Part shown: positions 35,617 through 45,546 of the stretch, in pieces
Numbering within the stretch: position 1 is the first letter of the stretch
Layout of the letters: the number at the start of each line of letters is the position of its first letter
Assembly: GCA_001898225.1 (NCBI GenBank)
Contig: MKTJ01000043.1
Coordinates: 33,209 to 97,208, forward strand
Source of the DNA: Chloroflexi bacterium 54-19
Lineage (GTDB): Bacteria > Chloroflexota > Chloroflexia > Chloroheliales > Chloroheliaceae
Direction of reading: 5' to 3'
Length of the DNA: 64,000 bases
Notes under the pieces: model-generated
Seen by the model: the letters and a program-made list of their open reading frames with translations, nothing else
Told to the model about the DNA's origin: nothing
The model's database searches: none
Program-made: the position numbers and the translations under genes

Positions 35617-37515
35617 TTAACGTTCCAGCACCCACTTGGTCAGGAATTTCTCCATACGCTCGATATAATCAAGAGTGCTGGAAATCTTCCGCCAGCCGTG
35701 GCCCTCACCTTCGTAGACGTGCCGTTCGAAATCGGTCTTCCCGGCCTTCTGGAGAGCCGCAACCATTTCTTCCCCCTGCTGCTTCGGCACCCGCGCATCC
35801 ACGTCCCCTTCCAGAATGAGCAAAGGCGCTTTTAGCTGGTGGGCCAGGTTTACCCCGGAACGCTGGCGGTAGGTTTCTAGGTTCTCGCTGCGGACACCCA
35901 ACAACTCCTCGATAATATAAGCAGCCGCCCGGTCGGTCTGGTCGGGCATGCTTTCGAGGTTGCTCAACCCGGCCAGGGCTACCCCGGCCTTGAACCTTTC
36001 GGGCCACCCGGTAACGAGGCGCATAGTCGCGTAACCGCCATTACTTAAACCCCAGGCCACTACCCTTGAAGGGTCAATAAGGCCCAGGTTATTGGCGTAG
36101 TCGATGCCGCCCATGCTGTCTTGCATATCCATGTCGCCCCAGGTGCCAAAGAGGGCTTTGCGGAAGGCACGGCCATAGCCGGTGCTGCCCCGGAAGTTGG
36201 GCTGGACCACCACCCAACCCTTGCTCACCCAGTATTGCGGGTGGGGGTCCCAGCGCTGGTTATACTGTCCCATCGGGCCACCGTGGACGTATAGGAGCAT
36301 CGGGTGCTTGCCCGGCTGAACCTTTTCCGGTTTGAGCAAAAGCCCTTCGATTTCGAGACCGTCCGAACCCTGCCAGTGGATAGTTTCGGCCTCGACCAGA
36401 CCAGCCTGGGCCAGGCCCCCAATGTTGTATTTGGTTAACTGGGTCGCTTTCCGGTTTGTCAGGTCGTACAACCAGATATTGGGCGGAGTGTAAGAGTTCT
36501 GCTTCGTAAATGACAGCTTCGTGCCGTCAGGCGACCAGGCCTGGTCGGAGCAGACAAAATTGCCTTCTTCCAGGGCAAAATGCTCTCCATTTAAATCTGT
36601 TATGTTGACGGTGACGCTGGTTCCCTGGTGTTTAAGATAGGCTATGCGGGTGCTGTCCGGCGACCAGTGGAGGTTGTGATGTTCGGCGGCTTCCTGCACC
36701 AACGGGAAGCTCTGGCCTGTTTCTACGTTCAAAAGGTAAAGGTTAGCCCAGCCGCTTTCCTCTGAAATATAAGCCAGGTATTTACCATCGGGTGAAGGGG
36801 CGTAGTTGCCTGGCAAATAGCTGAAGGTTAAATCCTTGCCCAACCCTTCCGAAAGGATTTTGGTCTGGCCTGTTTCAAGGTCGGCCATAACCAGCCGGTT
36901 TTCGTAGAAGAAAGTGCGGTGGCTATCATATTCGAGATAGACCAGCTTTTTGCTATCGGGGAACCAGCGCGGGGCAAAAGAGAAAAAGTCGGGGCTGCTG
37001 ACCAGCCGGGGCCATTGGTTACCCGCCGCATCTGCCACGGCAATCCCAAACAGGTCTTTTGAGAGATATGTAAAAGCCACTTTGCTCCCGTCCGGCGAGA
37101 AAATCGGGCTGCCCTGGCCGGGATCACCAAGGGCCAACAGTTTGGAAACACCGCCTTCGCTGCTGATAAGGTGGATTTTCCCGTCCTTCTCGCTGGTGAA
37201 AGCAATCTGGGAACCGTCCGGCGACAGGCTGAAGTCGTGCGAGGTAGCCATCTGGCCCATCATCGGAAGGGGTGTGGCCGGTACGTCACCTGTGACCTGG
37301 ATAGTCGAGCCGTCTTCCAGGTTTAAGCGGTAAATGTCCGAGCGCGCATTATAGCCGACCGTGTAATATAGATACTTGCCGTCCGGCGACCATTCACCTG
37401 CTGTAACTTCCCGCGTCTGAGTTATCATGCCGGGGGTCAGTTTCGAGGGCCAGTAACCGGGCCGTTCCCCAAAGATTTTCGATTTTGGAACATAACTTTT
37501 TTCAATCGTGGTCAT
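35617..37515 (-). CDS. S9 family serine peptidase 2
   Basis: 632-residue S9 peptidase, paralogous to its three neighbours. It has a propeller with repeated SPDGxxxAY units (about 35-365) and a catalytic domain with Ser in GLSNGGY, Asp in GDVDARVP and His in EGHGWRK. The nucleophile elbow differs from the others (Asn in place of Gly after Ser), as does the Asp loop, hinting at altered specificity. An AAAGGA site is 9 nt before the ATG. It ends 27 bp before S9 peptidase 1. A 17-bp hairpin upstream (37539-37585) separates it from peptidase 3 and may set a lower expression level for this pair. Confidence 0.92.
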   Translation of the reverse strand: MTTIEKSYVPKSKIFGERPGYWPSKLTPGMITQTREVTAGEWSPDGKYLYYTVGYNARSDIYRLNLEDGSTIQVTGDVPATPLPMMGQMATSHDFSLSPDGSQIAFTSEKDGKIHLISSEGGVSKLLALGDPGQGSPIFSPDGSKVAFTYLSKDLFGIAVADAAGNQWPRLVSSPDFFSFAPRWFPDSKKLVYLEYDSHRTFFYENRLVMADLETGQTKILSEGLGKDLTFSYLPGNYAPSPDGKYLAYISEESGWANLYLLNVETGQSFPLVQEAAEHHNLHWSPDSTRIAYLKHQGTSVTVNITDLNGEHFALEEGNFVCSDQAWSPDGTKLSFTKQNSYTPPNIWLYDLTNRKATQLTKYNIGGLAQAGLVEAETIHWQGSDGLEIEGLLLKPEKVQPGKHPMLLYVHGGPMGQYNQRWDPHPQYWVSKGWVVVQPNFRGSTGYGRAFRKALFGTWGDMDMQDSMGGIDYANNLGLIDPSRVVAWGLSNGGYATMRLVTGWPERFKAGVALAGLSNLESMPDQTDRAAAYIIEELLGVRSENLETYRQRSGVNLAHQLKAPLLILEGDVDARVPKQQGEEMVAALQKAGKTDFERHVYEGEGHGWRKISSTLDYIERMEKFLTKWVLER

Positions 37516-37538
37516 TTCTATGATTCCTTTGAACTAGG

Positions 37539-37585
37539 GTCTGACCGGCGGGCCAGCCCGTTTATCCTTGGCCCGCCGGTCAGAC
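37539..37585 (-). terminator. Strong intra-operon hairpin between S9 genes
   Basis: Perfect 17-bp GC-rich inverted repeat (starting GTCTGACCGGCGGGCC) with a 13-nt loop and no U-tract. A third partial copy, CCGGTCAGAC, follows at 37589-37598. More likely a processing or 3'-protecting hairpin than a full terminator. Confidence 0.6.
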
Positions 37586-37605
37586 AAACCGGTCAGACGC
37601 CAGTC

Positions 37606-39501
37606 TTACCTTTCCAAAACCCACTTGGTCAGGAATTTCTCCACCCGGTCGATATAATCGAGATAGCTGGAATTTTTCCGCCAGCCGTGACCTTCGCCTT
37701 CGTAGACGTGGCGCTCGTAATCGGTCCGGCCCAGCTTTTTGAGGGCTTCGACCATTTCCTCGCCTTGCTCTTTTGGCACACGGGCGTCAACTTCACCCTC
37801 TAATATCATCAGGGGCGCTTTTATCTGGTGGGCCAGGTGCACCGCCGAACGTTCCTTGTGAGTTTCCAGGTTTTCGCTGCGATTCCCCAGCAATTCTTCT
37901 ATCAGGAACAGGGCGAAACGGTCGGTCTGGTCGGGAAAACTGACCAGGTTGCTCAACCCGCACAACTCTACACCCGCTTTGAAGCGTTCGGGCCAACCCG
38001 ACAAAAGACGCAAGGTGGCATAACCGCCGCCGCTGATACCGGTCGCTACGACTTTGGTCGGGTCAATCAGGCCAAGGCTGTTGGCGTAATCAATCCCGCC
38101 GATATTGTCTTCCATATCTTCTTTACCCCAGGTGGTGAGAAGCGCCCGGAAGAAATCCCGGCCATAACCGGAGCTACCCCGGAAGTTCGGCTGGACCACG
38201 ACCCAGCCCTTGCTCACCCAGTACTGGGTGTAAGGGTCCCAGCGCAGACCGTACTGGCCCATCGGCCCGCCGTGAATATAGAGCAACATGGGGTGTTTGC
38301 CCGGTTGAATCTTCTCCGGTTTAATCAGCAAACCTTCGACTTCCAGGCCGTCGGGACTGTTCCAGTGGACCACCTCGGCCTCGACCAGACCAGCCTGGGC
38401 CAGGCCACCCACGTTGTATTTGGTTACCTGGGTCGCTTTGCTCTCCTCGAAATCGTAAACCCATACATTGGGCGGCATGGTAAAGCCCTGTTTGGTATAG
38501 CTAAGCTTTTTCCCATCTGGCGACCAGGCCAGGTCGGCGCAACTAAAATCACCCACATCCACCGCCGTTTGTTCGCCGCCTGGCGTCACCACGTGGACGG
38601 TCATGCGGGAGTTCTTGGAACGCAGGTAGGCAAGGCGCGAACCGTCCGGCGACCAGGCCAGGTCGGTATGCTCGGCGGCTTCCTGGACCAGGTAGTTAGA
38701 GTCACCCGTAACCAGGTTCAAAAGATGGATGTTGGACCAGCCGTCTTCATCTGAAATATAAGCCAGGTATTTGCCGTCCGGCGAGGGGGCATAGTTACCG
38801 AAAAAGTACCCAAAGGTTTGACCCTGGCCCAACCCATCAAACAAGACCTTCTTCTCGCCGGTTTCGATGTCAACCTGTACCAGGCGGTTTTCGTAGCAAA
38901 ATAGCTGGTGGCTGTCGTATTCAAAATAAACCAGCCGTTTGCTATCCGGGAACCAGCGCGGCATAAAAGCGAAATAATCCGGGTCGCTGACCAGGCGAGG
39001 CCACTGGTTGCCCTTCGCCTCCGCCACGGCAATCCCCATGATGTCCTTGGACAGGGTGGTAAAAGCAACTTTGGAGCCGTCCGGTGAAAAGGTAGCACCC
39101 GATTGGGCAGTTTCACCCAGTGACAGCAATTTGGAGATACCGCCTTCGCTGCTTATCAGGTGAATTTTCCCGCCCTTCTCGCTTGGATAGGCAATCGTTG
39201 AACCATCGGGCGAGAGGGTGAAATCGTGAGTGCTGGTGCCGTGCCCTATCATCGGCAGAGGCGAGGCCGGGAAATCGCTGGTTACCTGGGTAACGGAGCC
39301 GTCTTCCAGGCTCAGGCGATAAATATCCGAGCGGGCGTTATAGCCGACCGTGTAATAAAGATATTTCCCGTCCGGCGACCATTCGCCACCGGTCACGTCG
39401 CGGACCTCGGTAATCATACCGGGAGTGATTTTTGTCTCCCAGTAACCGGGCCGGGTGGCGCGGAGGGCCGCTTTCCGGGTGTAACCTTGTGTCTCAATCA
39501 T
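37606..39501 (-). CDS. S9 family serine peptidase 3
   Basis: 631-residue S9 peptidase with the same propeller-plus-hydrolase plan: Ser in GISGGGY, Asp in GEVDARVP, His in EGHGWRK. I start at the ATG at 39501 with AAGGAG 9 nt upstream; an in-frame TTG at 39510 would add three residues. Thirty bases separate it from peptidase 4. By eye its sequence is closest to peptidase 2 over the N-terminal propeller, suggesting a recent duplication. Cytoplasmic; likely one of a set covering different short peptides. Confidence 0.92.
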   Translation of the reverse strand: MIETQGYTRKAALRATRPGYWETKITPGMITEVRDVTGGEWSPDGKYLYYTVGYNARSDIYRLSLEDGSVTQVTSDFPASPLPMIGHGTSTHDFTLSPDGSTIAYPSEKGGKIHLISSEGGISKLLSLGETAQSGATFSPDGSKVAFTTLSKDIMGIAVAEAKGNQWPRLVSDPDYFAFMPRWFPDSKRLVYFEYDSHQLFCYENRLVQVDIETGEKKVLFDGLGQGQTFGYFFGNYAPSPDGKYLAYISDEDGWSNIHLLNLVTGDSNYLVQEAAEHTDLAWSPDGSRLAYLRSKNSRMTVHVVTPGGEQTAVDVGDFSCADLAWSPDGKKLSYTKQGFTMPPNVWVYDFEESKATQVTKYNVGGLAQAGLVEAEVVHWNSPDGLEVEGLLIKPEKIQPGKHPMLLYIHGGPMGQYGLRWDPYTQYWVSKGWVVVQPNFRGSSGYGRDFFRALLTTWGKEDMEDNIGGIDYANSLGLIDPTKVVATGISGGGYATLRLLSGWPERFKAGVELCGLSNLVSFPDQTDRFALFLIEELLGNRSENLETHKERSAVHLAHQIKAPLMILEGEVDARVPKEQGEEMVEALKKLGRTDYERHVYEGEGHGWRKNSSYLDYIDRVEKFLTKWVLER

Positions 39502-39530
39502 TTTCTTCAACTCCTTATAAAACTAAGGGT

Positions 39531-41426
39531 TTAGCGTTCCAGCACCCACTTGGTCAGGAATTTTTCCATCCGTTCGTGATAATCGGAGATGGTAATCGAA
39601 CGCCGCCAGCCGTGCGCCTCACCGGGATAGAGGTGATATTCGTAGTCGGTCTTACCGGCTTTTTGAAGGGCTTCGACCATTTCTTCACCCTGTTTGGCCG
39701 GGACACGCAGGTCTTTATCCCCCATCAAAATCATTAGAGGCGCCTTGATGTCGGCGGCGTGATAGGTCGGGGAGCGTTCTTCGTAAAGGGCCAGGTTTTC
39801 GTGGCGGTAACCCAGGAAATCCTGGATTAAATACTGGCAGAAACGGTCCACCTGTTCCGGGAAACTGACCAGGTTGCTGACACCCTCGAGGTCAACCCCG
39901 GCCTTGAAGCGGTCGGGCCAACCGGTCAGGAGGCGCAAAGTGGCGTAACCACCCCCGCTCAGGCCCCAGGAAACCACTTTGGTCGGGTCAATCAGGCCCA
40001 GGCTGTTTACATAGTCAATCCCGGCCAGGCTGTCCTGCATATCTTCCTGGCCCCAGGTGTTGAGCAACGCCCGCCGGAAGTCGCGGCCATAGCCGGTGCT
40101 GCCCCGGAAATTCGGCTGCAAGACCACCCAGCCCCGGTTTACCCAGTATTGGACTGAAGGCTCGAACCGGAGGTTGTATTGCATAATAGGTCCGCCGTGG
40201 ATATAAAGCAGGAAAGGATGCTTGCCCGGTTGAAGGTTGGCCGGTTTGGTCAGGATTCCCTCGATGGGCAGTCCGTTAGCCCCCGTCCAGTGGACCACCT
40301 CGGATTTGATAAGGTCTTTTTCTTCAAATCCGGCCAGGGTATAAGAGGTGAGCGGGGTCGTCTGCCCGGTTTTGAAACTGTAAACCCAGATGTTGGGTGT
40401 AATATTCGAACTTTGGAGACCAAAACTGAGGTTTGAGCCGTCCGGCGACCATGCAATATTCGAGCAGACAATTTCGCCACCCGCTATGGTCGTTTTTTCT
40501 CCTTCCAGCGAAACCACTTCCACGGTCATGGCGCAGTTCTGGCTTTTGAGGTAAGCGATTTTGGTCGCATCGGGTGACCAGACCGGGGAATGGTGTTCCG
40601 CCGCTTCGGTGACGAGCGGGGTGGTCTGTCCGGTCGCCAGGTCGTACAAAACAAGGTTGCCCCAACCGCTTTCCTCCGAGACAAAGGCCAGTTTGCTCCC
40701 GTCCGGGGAGGGTGCATAATCCCCGGCGCTGTAACTTGCCACGGCTTCCCGGCCCAAACCCTCGAAAATTATCTTCTTTTCGCCGGTTTCTAGGTCGGCT
40801 ATAACCAGCCGGTTCTCCCAGTGGGGCATGGTGTGGCTGTCGTATTCGAAATAGACCAGCTTTTTGCTATCGGGGAACCAGCGCGGGGCAAAGGTGAAAT
40901 AGGCCGTGTCGCTTACAATCCGGGGCCAGCCTGTCCCTTCCGTATCGGCTACCGCGATAGCCTGGGTCTCACCAAACCCTGAAACGAAAGCGACCCGTTT
41001 TCCATCCGGCGAGAAGGTTACCTGGGTCTGGCTGCCCTCACCGAGGGAAAGAGGCCGAGTCAGGCCGCCTTCGGTGCTGATTAAGTGTGCCCGCCCATCG
41101 TTCTGGCTCATATAGACAATCTGGGCGCCATCCGGCGAAAGGCTGAAGTCGAAAGCCCCGACCGACTGGCCCAGCATCATTACCGGGTTGGCCGGGAAAT
41201 CGCTGGTAACCTGGGTTACGGAGTTGTCCTCCAGGTCCAGGCGGAAAATGTCGGAACGGGCGTCCCAATCCACCACGTAGTAAAAATACCGGTTATCGGA
41301 CGACCAGACGCCCCCTGTAACATTCCGAAGTTGCGCGACCATCCCAGCGGTAATCGTCGGGGTATAGTAACCGGGCCGGTTGGAATACAACTTCGATTTT
41401 GGTGTATAAGTTTCGGTCTCTATCAT
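39531..41426 (-). CDS. S9 family serine peptidase 4
   Basis: 631-residue S9 peptidase and the first of the tandem set in transcription order. The propeller is at about 35-365, nucleophile Ser490 in GLSGGGY, Asp in GDKDLRVP, and the His loop reads EAHGWRRS instead of EGHGWRK, a small deviation near the active site. I start at the ATG at 41426 (GGAA 6 nt upstream); a start seven codons earlier adds an unconserved stretch. It lies 44 bp after the N-acyl-D-amino-acid deacylase gene. Acylaminoacyl-peptidase activity would feed N-acyl amino acids to that deacylase, but this is inference. Confidence 0.92.
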   Translation of the reverse strand: MIETETYTPKSKLYSNRPGYYTPTITAGMVAQLRNVTGGVWSSDNRYFYYVVDWDARSDIFRLDLEDNSVTQVTSDFPANPVMMLGQSVGAFDFSLSPDGAQIVYMSQNDGRAHLISTEGGLTRPLSLGEGSQTQVTFSPDGKRVAFVSGFGETQAIAVADTEGTGWPRIVSDTAYFTFAPRWFPDSKKLVYFEYDSHTMPHWENRLVIADLETGEKKIIFEGLGREAVASYSAGDYAPSPDGSKLAFVSEESGWGNLVLYDLATGQTTPLVTEAAEHHSPVWSPDATKIAYLKSQNCAMTVEVVSLEGEKTTIAGGEIVCSNIAWSPDGSNLSFGLQSSNITPNIWVYSFKTGQTTPLTSYTLAGFEEKDLIKSEVVHWTGANGLPIEGILTKPANLQPGKHPFLLYIHGGPIMQYNLRFEPSVQYWVNRGWVVLQPNFRGSTGYGRDFRRALLNTWGQEDMQDSLAGIDYVNSLGLIDPTKVVSWGLSGGGYATLRLLTGWPDRFKAGVDLEGVSNLVSFPEQVDRFCQYLIQDFLGYRHENLALYEERSPTYHAADIKAPLMILMGDKDLRVPAKQGEEMVEALQKAGKTDYEYHLYPGEAHGWRRSITISDYHERMEKFLTKWVLER

Positions 41427-41470
41427 TTTATTTCCAATTCTATCCAAATCTTCTTGAGCAGTAGTTATAT

Positions 41471-43063
41471 TTATGCGCCGTGTCGCAAGACTTTACCGGC
41501 TTTGGCCCCGGTGTCCACTCCATTCTCAATCACAATCTGGCCGTTCACGATTACCTGGCTGATGCCTTTTGCATACTGGTGAGGTTCCTGGTAAGTGGCC
41601 CCCGCCGAAATCGTGTCCGGGTTAAAGACTACAAGGTCGGCCACACAACCGGGCCGGACCAATCCCATATCGGAACGCCCTAACCGCCGGGCCGGGAGCG
41701 AGGTCATTTTGCGGATGGCTTCTTCCAGGCTCAAAATTCTTTCTTCGCGGACGTAGTGTTCGAGCACGCGGGGGAAAGTGCCGTAGGTGCGGGGGTGCGG
41801 CTTGCCGCCCGCGCCGGGGTTGATGCCGGAACCGTCGGTGCCAATGGATACCAGGGGGTGCTGCATGACCTCCTTGACATCATCTTCCGACATAATAAAG
41901 ACCACGATTTGAATCGGGGAGGTCTCGTCCCGCAGCATAGTCAGAGCGGTGTCAACCGGGTCCTCGCCCCGCGCCTGGGCAATCTCGGTGACAAACTTCC
42001 CTTCAAACGGCTTGAATATACTGTCGTTCCCGACCCTGGCGATTACAATCGTGTCAATCGGAAACTGGCTGGCTCCACTATCAGCGGCTTCATCATAAAT
42101 AGCCTGTTTAACCCTGGCGTAGGTTTCGGGGTCGCGCAGGCGTTGTTTCATGGCCGCTACGCCCCCTTCCATAGCCCATTGTGGTAAAAGAGCAGGCAGG
42201 GAGGTACTTCCGGCGGTATAGGGGTACTGGTCAGCCTGGACATCCAGACCGGCGGCGCGAGCGTCATCAATCATTTTGAGCGAGGTCTTGATTTTGCCCC
42301 AGTTTTGCTTTCCTGCCGCCTTGTGATGGCTCAACTGGACTCCGACCCCCGCCTCTTTGCCGACCGTAAGGGCTTCTTCTACGGCATCGAGCAAGGTCAA
42401 ACCCTCACCCCGGATATGGCTGGAATAAAATCCACCGTACTTCTTGCCGACAGCCGCAAGTTCAATAATTTCGGAGGTCTTGCTATAACTTCCAGGCACA
42501 TAGATAAGCCCGGTCGAAAAACCAAAAACCCCGGCCTCGAACGAGTCCGCGACCAGCTTTTTCATCTTGTCGAGTTCGGTGTCGGTCGGTTCGCGCTCGT
42601 CATAACCCATCGCCCCGACGCGGATAGCGTTGTGACCGACCATCAAAGCGACATTCCCGGCCAGGGGCAGGTTTTCCAGGTAGGTCATAAAGGTAGCGGC
42701 ATCGTGCCAGTCGAGTTGTTTAGGTTTGCCGAAAAAGAGCAGGTTGTAAAGGAATTCGATTTTTTCCGGCACCACCGGGAACGGAGACAGACCGCAGTTC
42801 CCGACCAACTGGGTCGTAATCCCCTGGGTTATCATCGACTCGCCGCGCGGGTATTCGGGCAGTTGCATATCCGAGTGGGAGTGCAGGTCGATAAAACCGG
42901 GGGCGACCACCGCCCCCTCCACGTCAATCACCCGGCGTGCTTCGCGGTCCGAAACCTCACCCACCGCCGCGATTTTGCCCCCTTCCACGGCCACATCTCC
43001 CTGGTAACGGGGGCTACCGGTTCCGTCAACGATTCGAGCGTTGCTTAAAAGCAAATCATACAT
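41471..43063 (-). CDS. N-acyl-D-amino-acid deacylase (D-aminoacylase family amidohydrolase)
   Basis: Zinc amidohydrolase that removes N-acyl groups from D-amino acids. It has 530 residues: a small N-terminal beta domain, then the TIM barrel with HSHSDMQ metal ligands near residues 61-67, YSSHIRGEG, QLSHHKAAGKQNWG and the catalytic-Asp region GTDGSG, closing with HPRTYGTFPRVLEHYVRE, a strong signature of D-aminoacylases. AAGGAG is 9 nt before the ATG. It starts 12 bp after an S12 hydrolase gene and precedes the S9 genes, so all are one operon. The family also holds D-glutamate- and D-aspartate-specific deacylases; the preferred amino acid is unknown. Confidence 0.88.
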   Translation of the reverse strand: MYDLLLSNARIVDGTGSPRYQGDVAVEGGKIAAVGEVSDREARRVIDVEGAVVAPGFIDLHSHSDMQLPEYPRGESMITQGITTQLVGNCGLSPFPVVPEKIEFLYNLLFFGKPKQLDWHDAATFMTYLENLPLAGNVALMVGHNAIRVGAMGYDEREPTDTELDKMKKLVADSFEAGVFGFSTGLIYVPGSYSKTSEIIELAAVGKKYGGFYSSHIRGEGLTLLDAVEEALTVGKEAGVGVQLSHHKAAGKQNWGKIKTSLKMIDDARAAGLDVQADQYPYTAGSTSLPALLPQWAMEGGVAAMKQRLRDPETYARVKQAIYDEAADSGASQFPIDTIVIARVGNDSIFKPFEGKFVTEIAQARGEDPVDTALTMLRDETSPIQIVVFIMSEDDVKEVMQHPLVSIGTDGSGINPGAGGKPHPRTYGTFPRVLEHYVREERILSLEEAIRKMTSLPARRLGRSDMGLVRPGCVADLVVFNPDTISAGATYQEPHQYAKGISQVIVNGQIVIENGVDTGAKAGKVLRHGA

Positions 43064-43075
43064 GATAAAGGCTCC

Positions 43076-44476
43076 TTATTTAGCCGGGTCAGTCAGTTGA
43101 CCCCGGCGGGCAATCCGTCCGCCAAAGCGGAACCAGCTTATTTGCCCATCTTCGTCCCGCAGGAACTCCCCGATAGCCCCCTTATAGGGTTCTTCCAGGC
43201 CGACAACACGTTCTCCGTCAACAACAGCCAGGGTAGTCGGGGGCGGGGTGCTGCGCTTGCCCAGGCCCGGAATGTCGGTCGGGATTGCCTGCAAGCTCAA
43301 CCCATCACCTTTAACCGCCAGTTCAATCACCGAGCCGTACCCGGTATAAGTCCCGGCGAAAGCGGCCAACTCTTCCTGGGAGGGAGTAAGATGTTCTTTA
43401 TCGGGAATATCCCAGCCGAGAATGTTCTGCAAAGCCCATTTGACGATATTGCCGTGCAGAGTGCCGCCAGAGTTTGAGTTTGTCAGGACCGTTATGGCGA
43501 AATCTTCATCGGGAACCATCTGGAAGGCTGACAACTGGCCGTTGGTGGTGCCGCCATGCCCGACCGTCTTTTTATCGCCGTAGTGGCGAATAAGCCAACT
43601 AACACCCACTTCATCGGCGATGCTCCCGGCCTTTGCCAGGGGTTTTTGCATCGTGGCGATGGTTTCCGCTTTTAATAACTGGGTGCCGTCCGCCAGTTTT
43701 CCATCACTCATGTGGAAACGGGCATATTTAAGCTGGTCAATTACAGTGGATACGAGCGCACCCGCCGGGTTGACCGAGCGCGGCAAAGCCCAGGGACGGG
43801 CTACTTTCGGCGATTCGCCCTTAACGGTTTCATGCCCGACCGAGAAAGAATAGGTCATTACATCGTTGGCAAAAAAGAAAGAGTGGTCCATACCAAGCGG
43901 GTCGAGGACCAGTTCTTTGACAGCCTGCTCGTAGGTCTGGCCCGTAACCGCTTCGATAACCCGCCCGGCCAGGGTAAACCCGGCGTTATTGTAAGACCAG
44001 ATTTTGCCAAGGGGCGTCAACTGTTGCAGCTTGTTCATCTGGTCGACGTACTTTTTCACGGCGTCATCACCCGGCCCGAAATCGTCAAACACATCACCGA
44101 CCCAACCGCCGGTATGGGTAAAGAGGTCGCGCAGCGTTACATTGGCGGTGATTTCATCGGAGGAAAGCTTGAGGTCGGGCAGGTATGTAACCAGGGGGGC
44201 GAACAAATCGAGCTTGCCTTGCTCAACCAGGCGCATGACTGTGGTGGCGGTAAAGGTTTTGGTGGTCGAGCCGACCTGGAACAGGGTATCAGTTTCGACC
44301 GGAAGGGGGTAGTCAACATTTGTTACCCCAAACCCGGCGGTATATTCCTGGCCTTTGTAGTAGATACCAACCGCCACGCCCGGCACACCTAACCGCTCCA
44401 TTTCAGCGGCAATTACCTCGTTTATTTTTTCAAAGGCCGGTCGGGTGTCGGTGGGGGAAATAACAGTATCTGACAT
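43076..44476 (-). CDS. S12 serine hydrolase 3
   Basis: 466-residue cytoplasmic S12 hydrolase: catalytic Ser70-Thr-Thr-Lys73, SYNN as second motif and GHGGTTNG as third motif. The C-terminal beta domain is at about 355-460. It is clearly paralogous to the products at 30657 and 49562 (shared segments FGVTNVD and GSTTKT). AGAAGGAGA precedes the ATG. It is 12 bp upstream of the deacylase gene in the same operon, and a terminator-like hairpin separates it from the permease genes, so it may begin a second transcript. Hydrolysis of D-amino-acid amides or peptides would supply the deacylase and the D-amino-acid oxidase. Confidence 0.88.
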   Translation of the reverse strand: MSDTVISPTDTRPAFEKINEVIAAEMERLGVPGVAVGIYYKGQEYTAGFGVTNVDYPLPVETDTLFQVGSTTKTFTATTVMRLVEQGKLDLFAPLVTYLPDLKLSSDEITANVTLRDLFTHTGGWVGDVFDDFGPGDDAVKKYVDQMNKLQQLTPLGKIWSYNNAGFTLAGRVIEAVTGQTYEQAVKELVLDPLGMDHSFFFANDVMTYSFSVGHETVKGESPKVARPWALPRSVNPAGALVSTVIDQLKYARFHMSDGKLADGTQLLKAETIATMQKPLAKAGSIADEVGVSWLIRHYGDKKTVGHGGTTNGQLSAFQMVPDEDFAITVLTNSNSGGTLHGNIVKWALQNILGWDIPDKEHLTPSQEELAAFAGTYTGYGSVIELAVKGDGLSLQAIPTDIPGLGKRSTPPPTTLAVVDGERVVGLEEPYKGAIGEFLRDEDGQISWFRFGGRIARRGQLTDPAK

Positions 44477-44501
44477 ATTTATCTCCTTCTGAGTATTTAA
44501 A

Positions 44502-44569
44502 CTTTTGCCCGGTCGGATTCATTCGACCCTGAATAACCCGGCGTGCAGGTTTCCCTGGCCGGGCAAAAG
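44502..44569 (-). terminator. Hairpin after the peptide permease genes
   Basis: Perfect 11-bp inverted repeat CTTTTGCCCGG/CCGGGCAAAAG with a 46-nt loop, beginning 17 bp after the DppC-type gene stop on the minus strand. It probably reduces read-through into the downstream S12/deacylase genes. Confidence 0.6.
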
Positions 44570-44586
44570 TCAGGTTTTATAAAGGA

Positions 44587-45522
44587 TTAACGCCCGCGCT
44601 GTTGAGGATCGAGCAGATCACGCAAGGCATCTCCCAGCAGGTTACTACCCATTACCGTAATAAAGATGGCAAACCCCGGAAAGTTAAACAACCAGGGGGC
44701 CGTCCGCAGGTAAACCTGGCCATCTACCAGTTGCGCGCCCCAGTCCGGCGATGGCGGTTGCGCGCCAAGGCCAATAAACGAAAGCCCGGCGCTGGCAAGG
44801 ACCGCCGAGGGAAAGACCAGGGTAGCCAGCACGATAAGGGGTGCGACAGTATTCGGAAAAACGGTCTTGAACAATATCCGGGGGTTGGACGACCCGGTCG
44901 CCCGTGCCGCCAGGACATAATCCTGGGCTTTGACGGAAAGGACGGTTCCACGCACAATTCGGGCAAAGCCAGGGATGGTGCTGATACCAATCGCGATAAT
45001 ACCGTTGGTCAGGCCGGTCCCCAGCACCGCCAGGACGAGCAGGGCCAGAAAGATGGCCGGGAAGGCCAGCAACAAATCAATAAACCGCATCAGGAGAACA
45101 TCAATCCAGCCGCCATAAAAACCGGCTACCAGGCCAATCAGGGTTCCGAAAGCGGTGGCGATCCCGATAGTTATGATACCTGCCTGTAACGCGGTCTGGG
45201 AACCATAGATTACCCGGCTGAACAGGTCACGACCGAGGGCATCGGTCCCGAAAAGATGGTTAATGCTGGAACCTTGCAAACGTGGCCCGGTGCCGAGTTT
45301 ATCCGGTGGAAAAGGCGCAATCCAGGGTGCGAATATGGCCGAGATAACTACCAGAGCTAACAAAAACAGGCCGAATAGGGCCTTTCGGTTTTTTAAGAGG
45401 CGGCGAAGAAAATCGGCCCAATTCCGCTCGTAAGGTTTTTTTACCGATTTCAAAGCCTTGTTGGCAACATTTTCAGTAGAAACTTGGGTTGATTGAGTCA
45501 CAGGCTCGTTGGATACCTCCAT
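44587..45522 (-). CDS. Peptide ABC transporter permease, DppC/OppC type
   Basis: Inner-membrane permease of 311 residues from the dipeptide/oligopeptide importer family. A cytoplasmic N-terminus of about 50 residues, a hydrophobic first helix (ALFGLFLLALVVISAIFAP), the family segment HLFGTDALGRDLFSR and the EAA-type loop around AARATGSSNPRILFKTVFPN are all present. I start at the ATG at 45522; a GTG one codon earlier is also possible. It lies 24 bp after the DppB-type gene. DppD/DppF ATPases, which normally follow, are missing from this operon. Confidence 0.93.
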   Translation of the reverse strand: MEVSNEPVTQSTQVSTENVANKALKSVKKPYERNWADFLRRLLKNRKALFGLFLLALVVISAIFAPWIAPFPPDKLGTGPRLQGSSINHLFGTDALGRDLFSRVIYGSQTALQAGIITIGIATAFGTLIGLVAGFYGGWIDVLLMRFIDLLLAFPAIFLALLVLAVLGTGLTNGIIAIGISTIPGFARIVRGTVLSVKAQDYVLAARATGSSNPRILFKTVFPNTVAPLIVLATLVFPSAVLASAGLSFIGLGAQPPSPDWGAQLVDGQVYLRTAPWLFNFPGFAIFITVMGSNLLGDALRDLLDPQQRGR

Positions 45523-45546
45523 CACTCATAATCCTAACTAGCGGTT

